Assembly (NCBI GenBank): GCA_028871475.1
Contig: JAGWMZ010000018.1
Coordinates: forward strand, 1 to 64,000
DNA length: 64,000 nucleotides
Origin: Sphingomonadales bacterium
GTDB lineage: Bacteria; Pseudomonadota; Alphaproteobacteria; Sphingomonadales; Sphingomonadaceae
Direction: 5' to 3'
A program made the position numbers and the translations under genes. Of the stretch, positions 33,377-42,125 are shown in pieces; position 1 is the first letter of the stretch; each line of letters opens with the position of its first letter. Below the pieces are notes generated by a model that made no database searches, was not told where the DNA came from, and saw only the letters and a program-made list of their open reading frames with translations.

Positions 33377-34870
33377 ATGAGCGAGACACCCATCGGGTCC
33401 ATCACGATTCTGGGCGGCGGCACGGCGGGATGGATGGCGGCCACCATGCTGGCCAGACGGTTGAGCCATCAGCGTATGACCATCACGCTGGTCGAATCCG
33501 AAGAGATCGGCATCATCGGCGTGGGCGAGGCGACCGTGCCGGTGTTCCGTCTCTTCAACGAAACGCTGGGGCTGGACGAACATGAGTTCATGCGCGCCAC
33601 GCGCGGCAGCTACAAGCTGGGCATCAAGTTTTGCGATTGGGGCGTGGTCGGGAACACCCATTTCCACGGCTTTGGCGATTATGGCGAGCCACTCCAGGCT
33701 GTCGCTCCGCACCAGCACTGGATGCGGCTGCGCCAGAGCGGCGAGACCGCGCCGATTGACGATTATTCCGCGCCCTATGCGCTTGCACGCAAGGGCAAGT
33801 TTACCCCCGCCGATCCGCGTGATCCGCGTTACTCCCACGCCTATCATTTCGACGCGGCACTCTATGCGCGGGCTCTGCGCAACCATGCCGAGGCGGCGGG
33901 CGTGCGCCGGGTGGAAGGCAGGCTGGCAGATGTCGAACAGGACAGTGAGACGGGCCATATCCGCAGCCTGATCCTGACCGATGGCACGCGCGTCGATGGC
34001 GATTTCTTCCTCGATTGCACCGGTTTTGCCGCCGAGTTGATCGGCAAGCGGCTCCATGTGCCCTTCGAGGACTGGACTCATTGGTTGCCCTGCGACAGTG
34101 CCATCGCGGTCCCTTCGGTGCGCAGCGCGCCGCCCGCGCCTTTTACCCGGTCCACGGCGGTCAAGGCCGGGTGGATCTGGCGCATCCCCTTGCAGCACCG
34201 CGAGGGCAATGGCATCGTCTATGCCTCGACCCACATGGATGACGCCGAGGCCGAGGCCATATTGCTGGGCCAACTGGCGGGTGAGCCGCTGGCCACCCCG
34301 CGCCGGTTCCGTTTCAAGGCGGGGCATCGCGCGCAGTTCTGGCACGGCAATTGTGTCGCGCTGGGCTTTGCCAGCGGCTTTCTCGAGCCGCTGGAATCAA
34401 CCGGCATCCAGCTCATCCAGAACGGCATCGGCCGGTTGATCGAATATTTCCCGGACCGCCGTTTCGATCCGTCGGTGGCGGCCGAATACAACCGCGTGGT
34501 GCGCGTGGAATGGGAGCGCATTCGCGATTTCATCATCGCCCATTACTGCGTCTCGCAGCGCAGCGAGCCCTTCTGGCAGGCAGCCCGCGCCATGGAGATC
34601 CCCCCGACGCTGCGCTACAAGCTGGACGTGTGGCGCGCCACAGGGCGCATCCCGCTGCTCGATGGTGAGTCCTATCAGGAACCCAGCTGGGCCGCGATCC
34701 TGCTGGGCAACGGTTTCCTGCCCAAGCGCTACGATCCCCTGGCCGATACGCTGCCGCTGGAGGCGGCGCGCGGCGCCATGGCGCGGCGGCGCGAGGATCT
34801 GGCTCGCGCCGGTCGCGCTGCTCCCGATCATCAGGCGTATCTGGAACGCCATTGCAAGGCAGCCCACTGA
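33377..34870 (+). CDS. Flavin-dependent tryptophan halogenase family protein 1
   Basis: 497 residues. ITILGGGTAGWMAATMLARR is the FAD-binding GxGxxG loop. The conserved Lys near residue 80 lies in ATRGSYKLGIKFCDWG. The halogenase signature WxWxIP is present as WIWRIPLQHREGNG, and the active-site Glu segment as SGFLEPLESTGIQLIQ. All key motifs are therefore intact. ATG 33377 is preferred to the longer frame from 33287, which begins in the hairpin region. It is one base away from a paralogue and lies between a sugar receptor and glycosidases. The family halogenates indoles or phenols, but a substrate in this setting is unknown and the annotation may not reflect its role. Confidence 0.9.
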   Translation: MSETPIGSITILGGGTAGWMAATMLARRLSHQRMTITLVESEEIGIIGVGEATVPVFRLFNETLGLDEHEFMRATRGSYKLGIKFCDWGVVGNTHFHGFGDYGEPLQAVAPHQHWMRLRQSGETAPIDDYSAPYALARKGKFTPADPRDPRYSHAYHFDAALYARALRNHAEAAGVRRVEGRLADVEQDSETGHIRSLILTDGTRVDGDFFLDCTGFAAELIGKRLHVPFEDWTHWLPCDSAIAVPSVRSAPPAPFTRSTAVKAGWIWRIPLQHREGNGIVYASTHMDDAEAEAILLGQLAGEPLATPRRFRFKAGHRAQFWHGNCVALGFASGFLEPLESTGIQLIQNGIGRLIEYFPDRRFDPSVAAEYNRVVRVEWERIRDFIIAHYCVSQRSEPFWQAARAMEIPPTLRYKLDVWRATGRIPLLDGESYQEPSWAAILLGNGFLPKRYDPLADTLPLEAARGAMARRREDLARAGRAAPDHQAYLERHCKAAH

Positions 34871-34871
34871 C

Positions 34872-36422
34872 ATGACCCATGACCCAATCCGTTCCATCGT
34901 GATCGCGGGCGGCGGTTCGGCCGGTTGGATGACGGCCGCGGCCCTGTCGGCCACCCTGCCGCCGCAGCGCTGCTCGATCACGTTGATCGAATCCGAGACG
35001 ATTGGCCCCATCGGCGTGGGCGAGGCCACCATTCCCGCGATCCAGCTTTTCAACCGCATCGCCGGGGTGGAGGAGCGCGATTTCATGGTCGCGACCAAGG
35101 CGACCTTCAAGCTGGGCATCGAGTTTGACGGATGGCGCCATGCCGGCCACCGCTATTTCCACCCCTTTGGCCGCTATGGCGATGATTTTGGCGCCAGCGC
35201 CTTTCACCATCACTGGCTGCGCGCGCGCCATCTGGGCGACACCGCGCCGCTGGGCGCCTATTCCCTCAACGAGCAGGCGGCCTATGCCGGCAAGTTCGGG
35301 CCAGGCGACGGCGATCCGCGCTCGGTGCTCTCGACCTTTGCCCATGCCTATCATTTCGATGCCACGCTTTATGGCCGCTATTTGCGCGGCCTTGCCGAGC
35401 AGCGCGGCGTCTCGCGGCGCGAGGGGCTGATCACCCGGGTCGAGCGCAACGCCGAAACCGGCCATATCGAGGCGCTGTGCCTTGACGATGGCGGCATGAT
35501 CGAGGGCGATCTCTTCATCGACTGCACTGGCATGCGGGCGCTGTTGCTGGGCGATGCGCTGGGCGTGGGCTATGAGGACTGGAGCCGGTACCTGCCTTGC
35601 GACCGCGCGCTGGCCGTGCCCAGCGATTGCGTCGATCTCGACCGGCCCTATACGCGCGCCACGGCCCATGCGGCAGGCTGGCAATGGCGCATTCCCCTGC
35701 AGCACCGCATGGGCAATGGCATGGTCTATGCCTCGCAATTCTGGAGCGACGAGCAGGCCCATGCCGCGCTGACCGGGCATGTCGAGGGTGCCTGCCTCGC
35801 CGATCCGCGCCCCATCCATTTCACCACCGGGCGGCGCGAGCGCATGTGGGATGGCAATTGCATCGCCATCGGCCTGTCGGCGGGCTTTCTCGAACCGCTG
35901 GAATCGACCAGCCTTCACCTCGTGCAAAGCGCGATCACCAAGCTGCTGGGCTGGTTCCCCGATCGTGGGTTCAACCCGCGCGTAGTGCAGGAATTCAACC
36001 GGCAGGTGGTCGATGACCATGACCGCATCCGCGATTTCCTCGTGCTCCACTACATCGCCAATGAGCGCGAGGGCGAGCCGTTCTGGGACCATTGCCGCCA
36101 TCTGCCCTTGCCGCCCACGCTGGCCGACAAGATCGCCATGTTCCGAGAAACTGGGCGCCTGCTCAGCCGCGAGAAAGACCTGTTTCTCGACAGCAACTGG
36201 CTGGCCGTCTTGCTGGGGCAGGGCATCATCCCGCAGGGTTTTGACCCGCTGACCGATATGGTGCGGCCCAGCGATCTCGACCGGATGTTGCGCGGCATGC
36301 GGCAGGTGATCGCCCGCGCCGCCGAGGCCATGCCCACCCAGCGCCACGTCCTCGACCGATGGATCGGGTCCGCCGGTGCCGGCGGATCGGGGGGTGCGGC
36401 CAGCGCCGCCACGTTATCGTGA
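34872..36422 (+). CDS. Flavin-dependent tryptophan halogenase family protein 2
   Basis: 516 residues, clearly paralogous to the preceding gene. It has IVIAGGGSAGWMTAAALSATLP (FAD loop), the Lys in ATKATFKLGIEFDGWRHAG, WQWRIPLQHRMGNGMVYAS (WxWxIP) and SAGFLEPLESTSLHLVQSAITKL. ATG 34872 is one base after the upstream stop, indicating coupling. The longer frame from 34662 overlaps the first gene and is rejected. No reductase partner for FADH2 is encoded nearby, so a general cellular flavin reductase would be required. The two may act as a heteromer or on related substrates; neither is shown by sequence. Confidence 0.9.
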   Translation: MTHDPIRSIVIAGGGSAGWMTAAALSATLPPQRCSITLIESETIGPIGVGEATIPAIQLFNRIAGVEERDFMVATKATFKLGIEFDGWRHAGHRYFHPFGRYGDDFGASAFHHHWLRARHLGDTAPLGAYSLNEQAAYAGKFGPGDGDPRSVLSTFAHAYHFDATLYGRYLRGLAEQRGVSRREGLITRVERNAETGHIEALCLDDGGMIEGDLFIDCTGMRALLLGDALGVGYEDWSRYLPCDRALAVPSDCVDLDRPYTRATAHAAGWQWRIPLQHRMGNGMVYASQFWSDEQAHAALTGHVEGACLADPRPIHFTTGRRERMWDGNCIAIGLSAGFLEPLESTSLHLVQSAITKLLGWFPDRGFNPRVVQEFNRQVVDDHDRIRDFLVLHYIANEREGEPFWDHCRHLPLPPTLADKIAMFRETGRLLSREKDLFLDSNWLAVLLGQGIIPQGFDPLTDMVRPSDLDRMLRGMRQVIARAAEAMPTQRHVLDRWIGSAGAGGSGGAASAATLS

Positions 36423-36539
36423 CGGGCCGCGCGATGGTTGGAAGGTTTTGAAGATAGCGGCATCATGCCGTCAGATGATTGTTAATATGTGACAAAGCAT
36501 GCGTTTCGTCACGGCCATGTTCAGCAGGGGATGCTCTTT

Positions 36540-38981
36540 GTGAAAAAGCACTTTGACGCCGTAACGCCAGTTTCAATCTCAGCGTCCGTGTCCGGCGTGA
36601 AGGCCAAGGCAGCGCCACAGTATAGCTCATCGGGGGGCTGGGGGCGCAAGGCGCTTTGGGCACTGGGTCTGTCGTGGCTGGCGCTGGGCGCGGGAACGGC
36701 CATGGCCGAACCGATGGCGCTGCTCGACCGCAATGGCAGTCGCGTGGCGGTGGAACCCTATGCACCGGGCATCGTGCGCGTGACTATCGCGCTCGATCCC
36801 GCGCTGGCCAGCGCCGCGCCTGGCGAGGGCCCCAATGCCAAATCCGATGCCTCGGGCTGGACGCACAGCACTGATGCTGCGGGCGATGTTTTTGCTTCTT
36901 CCGCGCTGACGCTGACGGTGGATGCCAAGCCCTATCCGCCCGCCCCTACGATGATGGAGCGCTATTTCGCGCCTTCGCTGCCGCCGGTCAGCCTGTCGGT
37001 GAAGGGTGCCGATGGCACGCTGCTGGCGCGCATGAGCGGTTGGGAGATGGCGCCCGTCACCGTCAATGGCGAAAAGACCTTCAAGGTCGGCGCCAGCTTC
37101 GATGCCGCGCCGGGCGAGCATTATTACGGGCTTGGCCAGAACCAGGAAGGCATCTTCGACCTCAAGGGCCGTCAGATCGACTGCGCCCACAATTATGATG
37201 CCCCGGCAGGCGAGACCGTCTGCGTGCCCTTCATGATCACCAACAAGGGTGACGGCAAGGTCTGGGGCATCGTGTGGGATAATCCCTCGCGCACGCTGGT
37301 CTGGCCGGGGCTGCATGGCGCCACGCGGTTCCAGTCGCAGGTGGGCGAGCGGGTCTCTTTCTTCATCATCACCGGCAAGACCAGCGATGATCTGTACGCA
37401 GGCTATGCGAAATTGACTGGCGCCACGCCGTTGCCGCCCAAACCCGCCTTCGGCCTCATCCAGAGCAAGGCGCGCTATGAGAGCCAGAAGGAGCTGCTCG
37501 ATATTGCGCAGGGCTATCGCCAGCGCAAGCTGCCGCTCGATGTCATGGTGCTCGACTGGTTCTACTGGACGCGCATGGGCCAACTCGACATCGACCGCAC
37601 CTATTTTCCCAATCCCAAGGGCATGAATGATCAGCTCAAAGCGATGGGCATGCGCTCGATCATCAGCGTCTGGCCGCGTTTTGAGCGGGAATCGCGCTAT
37701 TTCGACATGCTTTCGGCCAACGGTTGGCTGCTCAAGGACAAGGACGGCCATACGGTCGATGGCCTGCCGGTCCGCTCTGACCGCGCCGGGGCGCTGATCG
37801 ACAGCACCAACCCGGAGGCGCGCGCGTGGTTCTGGGGCAAGATCCGCGACAACATCGCTGCCCAAGGTTTCGACTGGTTCTGGCTGGATGAGACCGAGCC
37901 CGATCTGGTGCCCGACGGCAGCTTCTATTCGATCGGTTCGGGCGACCGTTACCACAATCTCTTCCCGCTGCTGCACACCGAGGGCGTGGCGGACGGTTCG
38001 GCGCGTGACCGGCCCAATCTGCGCAATCTCATCCTTGCGCGCGCGGCCTATCTCGGCTCGCAGCGCACCGGCGCTTTGTTCTGGTCCTCCGACGTTCACG
38101 CCACATGGGACGCGCTGCGCCGGCAGGTGCCTGCCGGGCTGAATTTTACCGCCTCGGGCCTGTCCTATTGGGGCAGCGACATTGGTGGCTGGCAGTGGCC
38201 CAGCGGGCCCAAACCCGAGCATCCCGTGCTGGTCGACCCGGCCGGCGCGACCGCCATGCCTGCCACCTACACCGACTATCCCGAGTTGTTCGTGCGCTGG
38301 TTCGAATATAGCGTCTTTTCGCCCACGCTGCGTATCCATGGCCAGCGGCCGGGCACGGCGCTGTGGCAATATGGCAAGGCGGCAGAGCCCATTCTGGCCG
38401 ACAATCTGCGCCTGCGTTACGCGCTGATCCCTTACCTTTATGCCGAGGGGCGCCAGACCTATGAAACCGGCGCGCCCTTCATGCGCGCGCTCTTCATGGA
38501 CTTCCCCAAGGATGCCAAGGCGGCGGCCATGGGCGATGAATATATGCTGGGCAAGGCCTTCCTTGTCGCGCCGGTGACGGAACAGGGGCAGACGAAAAAG
38601 TCGGTCTATCTACCAGCCGGCACCGCCTGGTACGATTTCTGGACCAACCGCCGTTATGAGGGGGGCCAGATCATCGAGGCCGATGCGCCGATCAACCACA
38701 TCCCCGTCTTCGTGCGGGCCGGGTCGATTGTGCCGCTGGGCGTTCAGGTGGACAGCACCGCCAGCAAGCAGGCGCTGGAGAGCATCCGGGTCTATCCTGG
38801 CGCCAATGGCAGCTTCACGCTTTATGACGATGACGGCACCACCAATGGCTATCGCAGCGGCAAGGATGGCCGCAAGGCCGAACTGGTGTGGGACGATGCG
38901 ACGGGCAAGCTGACGAGCCGGCAACTGCTGCCCAGCGGCCAGTCGCTGGCCGGGCTGGTCAGGATCATGGGCGGCCAGTGA
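36540..38981 (+). CDS. GH31 alpha-glycosidase, probable alpha-xylosidase
   Basis: About 813 residues. An N-terminal hydrophobic segment (KALWALGLSWLALGAGTAMA) predicts export. The catalytic barrel carries the nucleophile Asp in WFWLDETEPD and the acid/base Asp in LFWSSDVHATWDALRRQV, with MVLDWFYWTRMGQLDIDRTYFPNP typical of XylS/Xyl31-type alpha-xylosidases. C-terminal beta-domains include DAPINHIPVFVRAGSIVPLG. The start is uncertain: GTG 36540 is nine bases from CAGGGG, ATG 36531 touches it, and GTG 36489 is also open. In context it removes alpha-xylose from the non-reducing end of xyloglucan oligosaccharides. Confidence 0.9.
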   Translation: MKKHFDAVTPVSISASVSGVKAKAAPQYSSSGGWGRKALWALGLSWLALGAGTAMAEPMALLDRNGSRVAVEPYAPGIVRVTIALDPALASAAPGEGPNAKSDASGWTHSTDAAGDVFASSALTLTVDAKPYPPAPTMMERYFAPSLPPVSLSVKGADGTLLARMSGWEMAPVTVNGEKTFKVGASFDAAPGEHYYGLGQNQEGIFDLKGRQIDCAHNYDAPAGETVCVPFMITNKGDGKVWGIVWDNPSRTLVWPGLHGATRFQSQVGERVSFFIITGKTSDDLYAGYAKLTGATPLPPKPAFGLIQSKARYESQKELLDIAQGYRQRKLPLDVMVLDWFYWTRMGQLDIDRTYFPNPKGMNDQLKAMGMRSIISVWPRFERESRYFDMLSANGWLLKDKDGHTVDGLPVRSDRAGALIDSTNPEARAWFWGKIRDNIAAQGFDWFWLDETEPDLVPDGSFYSIGSGDRYHNLFPLLHTEGVADGSARDRPNLRNLILARAAYLGSQRTGALFWSSDVHATWDALRRQVPAGLNFTASGLSYWGSDIGGWQWPSGPKPEHPVLVDPAGATAMPATYTDYPELFVRWFEYSVFSPTLRIHGQRPGTALWQYGKAAEPILADNLRLRYALIPYLYAEGRQTYETGAPFMRALFMDFPKDAKAAAMGDEYMLGKAFLVAPVTEQGQTKKSVYLPAGTAWYDFWTNRRYEGGQIIEADAPINHIPVFVRAGSIVPLGVQVDSTASKQALESIRVYPGANGSFTLYDDDGTTNGYRSGKDGRKAELVWDDATGKLTSRQLLPSGQSLAGLVRIMGGQ

Positions 38982-39012
38982 ACCGCGCCACCACTTTTCA
39001 GGAGATTGAGCA

Positions 39013-40473
39013 ATGACTGGAATGAACCGCCGCCAGCTGGGGCTGGGGCTTGGCGCGGCTGCGCTGGGGTCGGCGCTGGCCACGCGCGGCGCGCCGGCGC
39101 AGGCCGGCATGGAGGCGCCGGTGCCGGCGGCTGAAGGCGGGCTCGCCTTCCCTGCGGGTTTCCTCTGGGGCTGCGCCACTTCGGCTTATCAGATTGAGGG
39201 CGGCGTTCACGAGGGCGGGCGCGGCGAGACCAACTGGGATGTCTTCGCGCGCAGCAAGGGCAGGATCAGCGATGGCACGAGCGGCGATGTCGCCTGCGAC
39301 AGCTATCACCGCTATGGCGAGGATATCGCGCTGCTGAAAGCACTGGGGGTGAAGGCCTACCGCTTTTCGATCGCCTGGTCGCGGATCTTCCCCGAGGGGC
39401 GGGGCAAACCCAATCCGCAGGGGCTCGACTATTACAACCGGCTGATCGACGGCCTGCTGGCAGCGGGCATCGAGCCCCATGCCACGCTGTTCCACTGGGA
39501 CCTGCCCACGGGTCTGGCCGGTGGCTGGCAATCGCGTGATACGGCCCATGCCTTTGCCGATTATGCCGGCTATATGGCGGGCAAGATCACCGATCGCGTG
39601 CGCCACCTGATGACGGTGAATGAACTGCGCTGCTTCACCGACCTTGCCTATATGGCGGGCAGCAAGGCGCCGGGGCTGAAGCTGCCGATGGGGGCGGTGA
39701 ATCAGGTGCGCCACCATGGCGTGCTGGCCCACGGCCTTGGCGTGCAGGCGATCCGCGCTGCGGCCCGGCCCGGCACGCAGGTCGGTCTGGCCGACAATGC
39801 CACCATCGTCGTGCCCGTGATCGAGACGCCCGAGCATATCGCCGCCACCATGAAGGCCATGCGCGAGGAGAACGCCATGTTTCTCACCGCCATCATGGAA
39901 GGCCGCTATACCGACCGCTATCTGGCCGAGCAGGGCGCCGATGCGCCCCGCCTGCAGGCCGGTGACATGAAGGCGATCGGCAGCGCGCTCGATTTCGTCT
40001 CTTTGAATGTCTATACGCCCAATTATGTCCGCGCGGCCGACAACGCGGCGGGATACGAGATCCTGCCGCATCTGGCCCAGTCGCCGCGCATGGCCTCGCC
40101 CTGGCTCTATGTGGGGCCTGAAGCGCTGTACTGGAGCGTGCGCACCGTCAGCGATCTTTGGAAGCCCAAAAAGATCTACATCTCGGAAAACGGCTGCTCG
40201 GCCGATGATCAGGTGGCGGCGGACGGTAAGGTCTATGATGCCGATCGCGTGATGTATCTGCGCAATTACCTCACCCATCTGCAGCGCGCCGCGCGCGAGG
40301 GGCATCCCGTCAAGGGCTATTTTCTGTGGAGCCTGATGGACAATTTCGAATGGGAGGATGGCTACACCAAGCGTTTCGGCATCCACCATGTCGATTTCCG
40401 GACGCAGAAGCGCACGCCCAAGCTGAGCGCGGACTGGTACCGCGAACTGGTACGCACCAACCGGCTGGTGTGA
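39013..40473 (+). CDS. GH1 beta-glucosidase with Tat signal
   Basis: 486 residues. The twin-arginine signal MNRRQLGLGLGAAALGSALATRG is followed by the GH1 barrel (FPAGFLWGCATSAYQIEGG, TLFHWDLP). The nucleophile is in YISENGC. The acid/base segment reads TVNELRCF where GH1 usually has TxNEP: the Glu is present but the following Pro is Leu. The ATG is preceded by CAGGAG and lies 31 bases after the GH31 stop. It probably hydrolyses the glucan backbone of trimmed oligosaccharides in the periplasm. GH1 also includes other beta-glycosidases, so specificity is inferred. Confidence 0.9.
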   Translation: MTGMNRRQLGLGLGAAALGSALATRGAPAQAGMEAPVPAAEGGLAFPAGFLWGCATSAYQIEGGVHEGGRGETNWDVFARSKGRISDGTSGDVACDSYHRYGEDIALLKALGVKAYRFSIAWSRIFPEGRGKPNPQGLDYYNRLIDGLLAAGIEPHATLFHWDLPTGLAGGWQSRDTAHAFADYAGYMAGKITDRVRHLMTVNELRCFTDLAYMAGSKAPGLKLPMGAVNQVRHHGVLAHGLGVQAIRAAARPGTQVGLADNATIVVPVIETPEHIAATMKAMREENAMFLTAIMEGRYTDRYLAEQGADAPRLQAGDMKAIGSALDFVSLNVYTPNYVRAADNAAGYEILPHLAQSPRMASPWLYVGPEALYWSVRTVSDLWKPKKIYISENGCSADDQVAADGKVYDADRVMYLRNYLTHLQRAAREGHPVKGYFLWSLMDNFEWEDGYTKRFGIHHVDFRTQKRTPKLSADWYRELVRTNRLV

Positions 40474-40528
40474 TCGCCGCCGGCCCCGGATAGATGAGGT
40501 CCGGGGGCGGGGCAACACCGGAACTTTC

Positions 40529-42115
40529 ATGACAGGATGGGTGTGGATAATGAGCAGGATGGCGTTTCTCGCGGCACTGGCCGCCACGGTTTCGATACAG
40601 GCGGCGCAGGCTGCAACGCCGGCTGCGCGTGTCATTATGCTGGACGCTGCGGCGCCCGGTGCGCCGGTAGACCGCTTCTTCGACCTCTCGGTCGGCTCGG
40701 ACTATCCCGGTACGCTGATGCGGCCCGACAGTCAGGCCCAGCTCAAGCTGGCAGTCGATGAACTGGGCTTCCGTTACATCCGCTTCCACGACATCTTCCA
40801 CGATGTGCTGGGCACTGTGCGCAAGGTTGACGGGCGCATCACCTATGACTGGACCGGCATCGACCGGCTCTATGACGCTTTGCTGGCCAAGGGCATCCGC
40901 CCCTTCGTCGAACTGGGCTGGACCCCGGCGGCGCTACGCACCTCCAACCAGCAGCTGTTCTACTGGAAGGGCAACACCTCGCATCCCGATCCGACGATGT
41001 GGCGCGATTTGGTCGCGGCCTTCATCAACCACACGCGCCAGCGCTATGGCGAGGCTGAGGTGCGCCGCTGGTATTTCGAGCTGTGGAACGAGCCCAATCT
41101 CGACGGTTTCTGGGAAAAGGCCGATCAGGGCGCCTATTTCAGCCTCTATGCCGATACAGTGCGCACGATGAAGGCCATCGATCCGCAATTGCGCATTGGC
41201 GGCCCGGCCACGGCGGGGGCGGCATGGGTGCCAGAGTTCCTGACATTCGCCGCCGATAACAAGCTGCCCGTCGATTTCGTCACCACGCATACCTACGGGG
41301 TGGACGGTGGTTTTCTGGACGAACAGGGCAAGCAGGACACCAAGCTGTCGCCTTCGCCCGATGCCATTGTGGGCGATGTGCGCAAGGTGCGGGGACAGAT
41401 CGCCGCCTCGGCCTATCCCACGCTGCCGCTCTATTTCACCGAATGGAGCACCAGCTATACGCCGCGCGATTTCGTGCACGACAGCTATATCAGCGCGCCC
41501 TACATCCTCAGCAAGCTGAAGGCCTCGCAGAGGCTGGCGCAGGGCATGAGCTACTGGACCTATACCGATCTTTTCGAGGAGCCCGGCCCGCCGCCCACAC
41601 CTTTCCATGGCGGCTTTGGCCTGATGAACCGCGAGGGCATCCGCAAGCCGGCCTGGTTTGCCTATAAATATTTGCACGAGGTGCAGGGCCGGTCGCTGCC
41701 TACGGGCGATGATCAGGTGATCGCCGCGCGCAATGGCGGCAGGCTGGCCGCGCTGGTCTGGGATTTTCAGCAGCCGGTGCAGAAGGTGAGCAACAAGCCT
41801 TTCTACACAAGGCAGGTGCCAGCCACGCCCAGTCGCCCGGTGGTGCTCACCTTCACCCATGTCAAACCTGGCACCTACCGCCTGCAGATCCATCGCACCG
41901 GCTACCGCGTGAACGATCCGCTCTCCTCCTATATCGATATGGGCATGCCCGAGGCGCTCAGCCCGCAGCAATTGGCACAGTTGCAACAGCAGACTGCCGA
42001 CCGCCCCGAGCAGGACAGGCTGCTGCGCGTGGGCACGAATGGCCGCGCCACAATCCGCGTGACGATGCGCAGCAATGACATTGCGCTCGCCACCCTTGAC
42101 CCGGAAGCCCGGTGA
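40529..42115 (+). CDS. GH39 glycosidase (beta-xylosidase-like)
   Basis: 528 residues. MSRMAFLAALAATVSIQAAQA is a Sec-type signal; the ATG at 40550 is an alternative start that removes seven residues. The acid/base Glu is in YFELWNEPNLDGFW and the nucleophile Glu in PLYFTEWSTSYTP, both standard for GH39. SVGSDYPGTLMRPD and YIRFHDIFHDVLG are also family-typical. It lies 55 bases after the GH1 gene and 10 bases before GH43. GH39 is not a standard xyloglucan enzyme, so it may remove beta-xylosyl or related terminal sugars from the same or a mixed hemicellulose. Confidence 0.88.
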   Translation: MTGWVWIMSRMAFLAALAATVSIQAAQAATPAARVIMLDAAAPGAPVDRFFDLSVGSDYPGTLMRPDSQAQLKLAVDELGFRYIRFHDIFHDVLGTVRKVDGRITYDWTGIDRLYDALLAKGIRPFVELGWTPAALRTSNQQLFYWKGNTSHPDPTMWRDLVAAFINHTRQRYGEAEVRRWYFELWNEPNLDGFWEKADQGAYFSLYADTVRTMKAIDPQLRIGGPATAGAAWVPEFLTFAADNKLPVDFVTTHTYGVDGGFLDEQGKQDTKLSPSPDAIVGDVRKVRGQIAASAYPTLPLYFTEWSTSYTPRDFVHDSYISAPYILSKLKASQRLAQGMSYWTYTDLFEEPGPPPTPFHGGFGLMNREGIRKPAWFAYKYLHEVQGRSLPTGDDQVIAARNGGRLAALVWDFQQPVQKVSNKPFYTRQVPATPSRPVVLTFTHVKPGTYRLQIHRTGYRVNDPLSSYIDMGMPEALSPQQLAQLQQQTADRPEQDRLLRVGTNGRATIRVTMRSNDIALATLDPEAR

Positions 42116-42125
42116 GGCACTGCCC

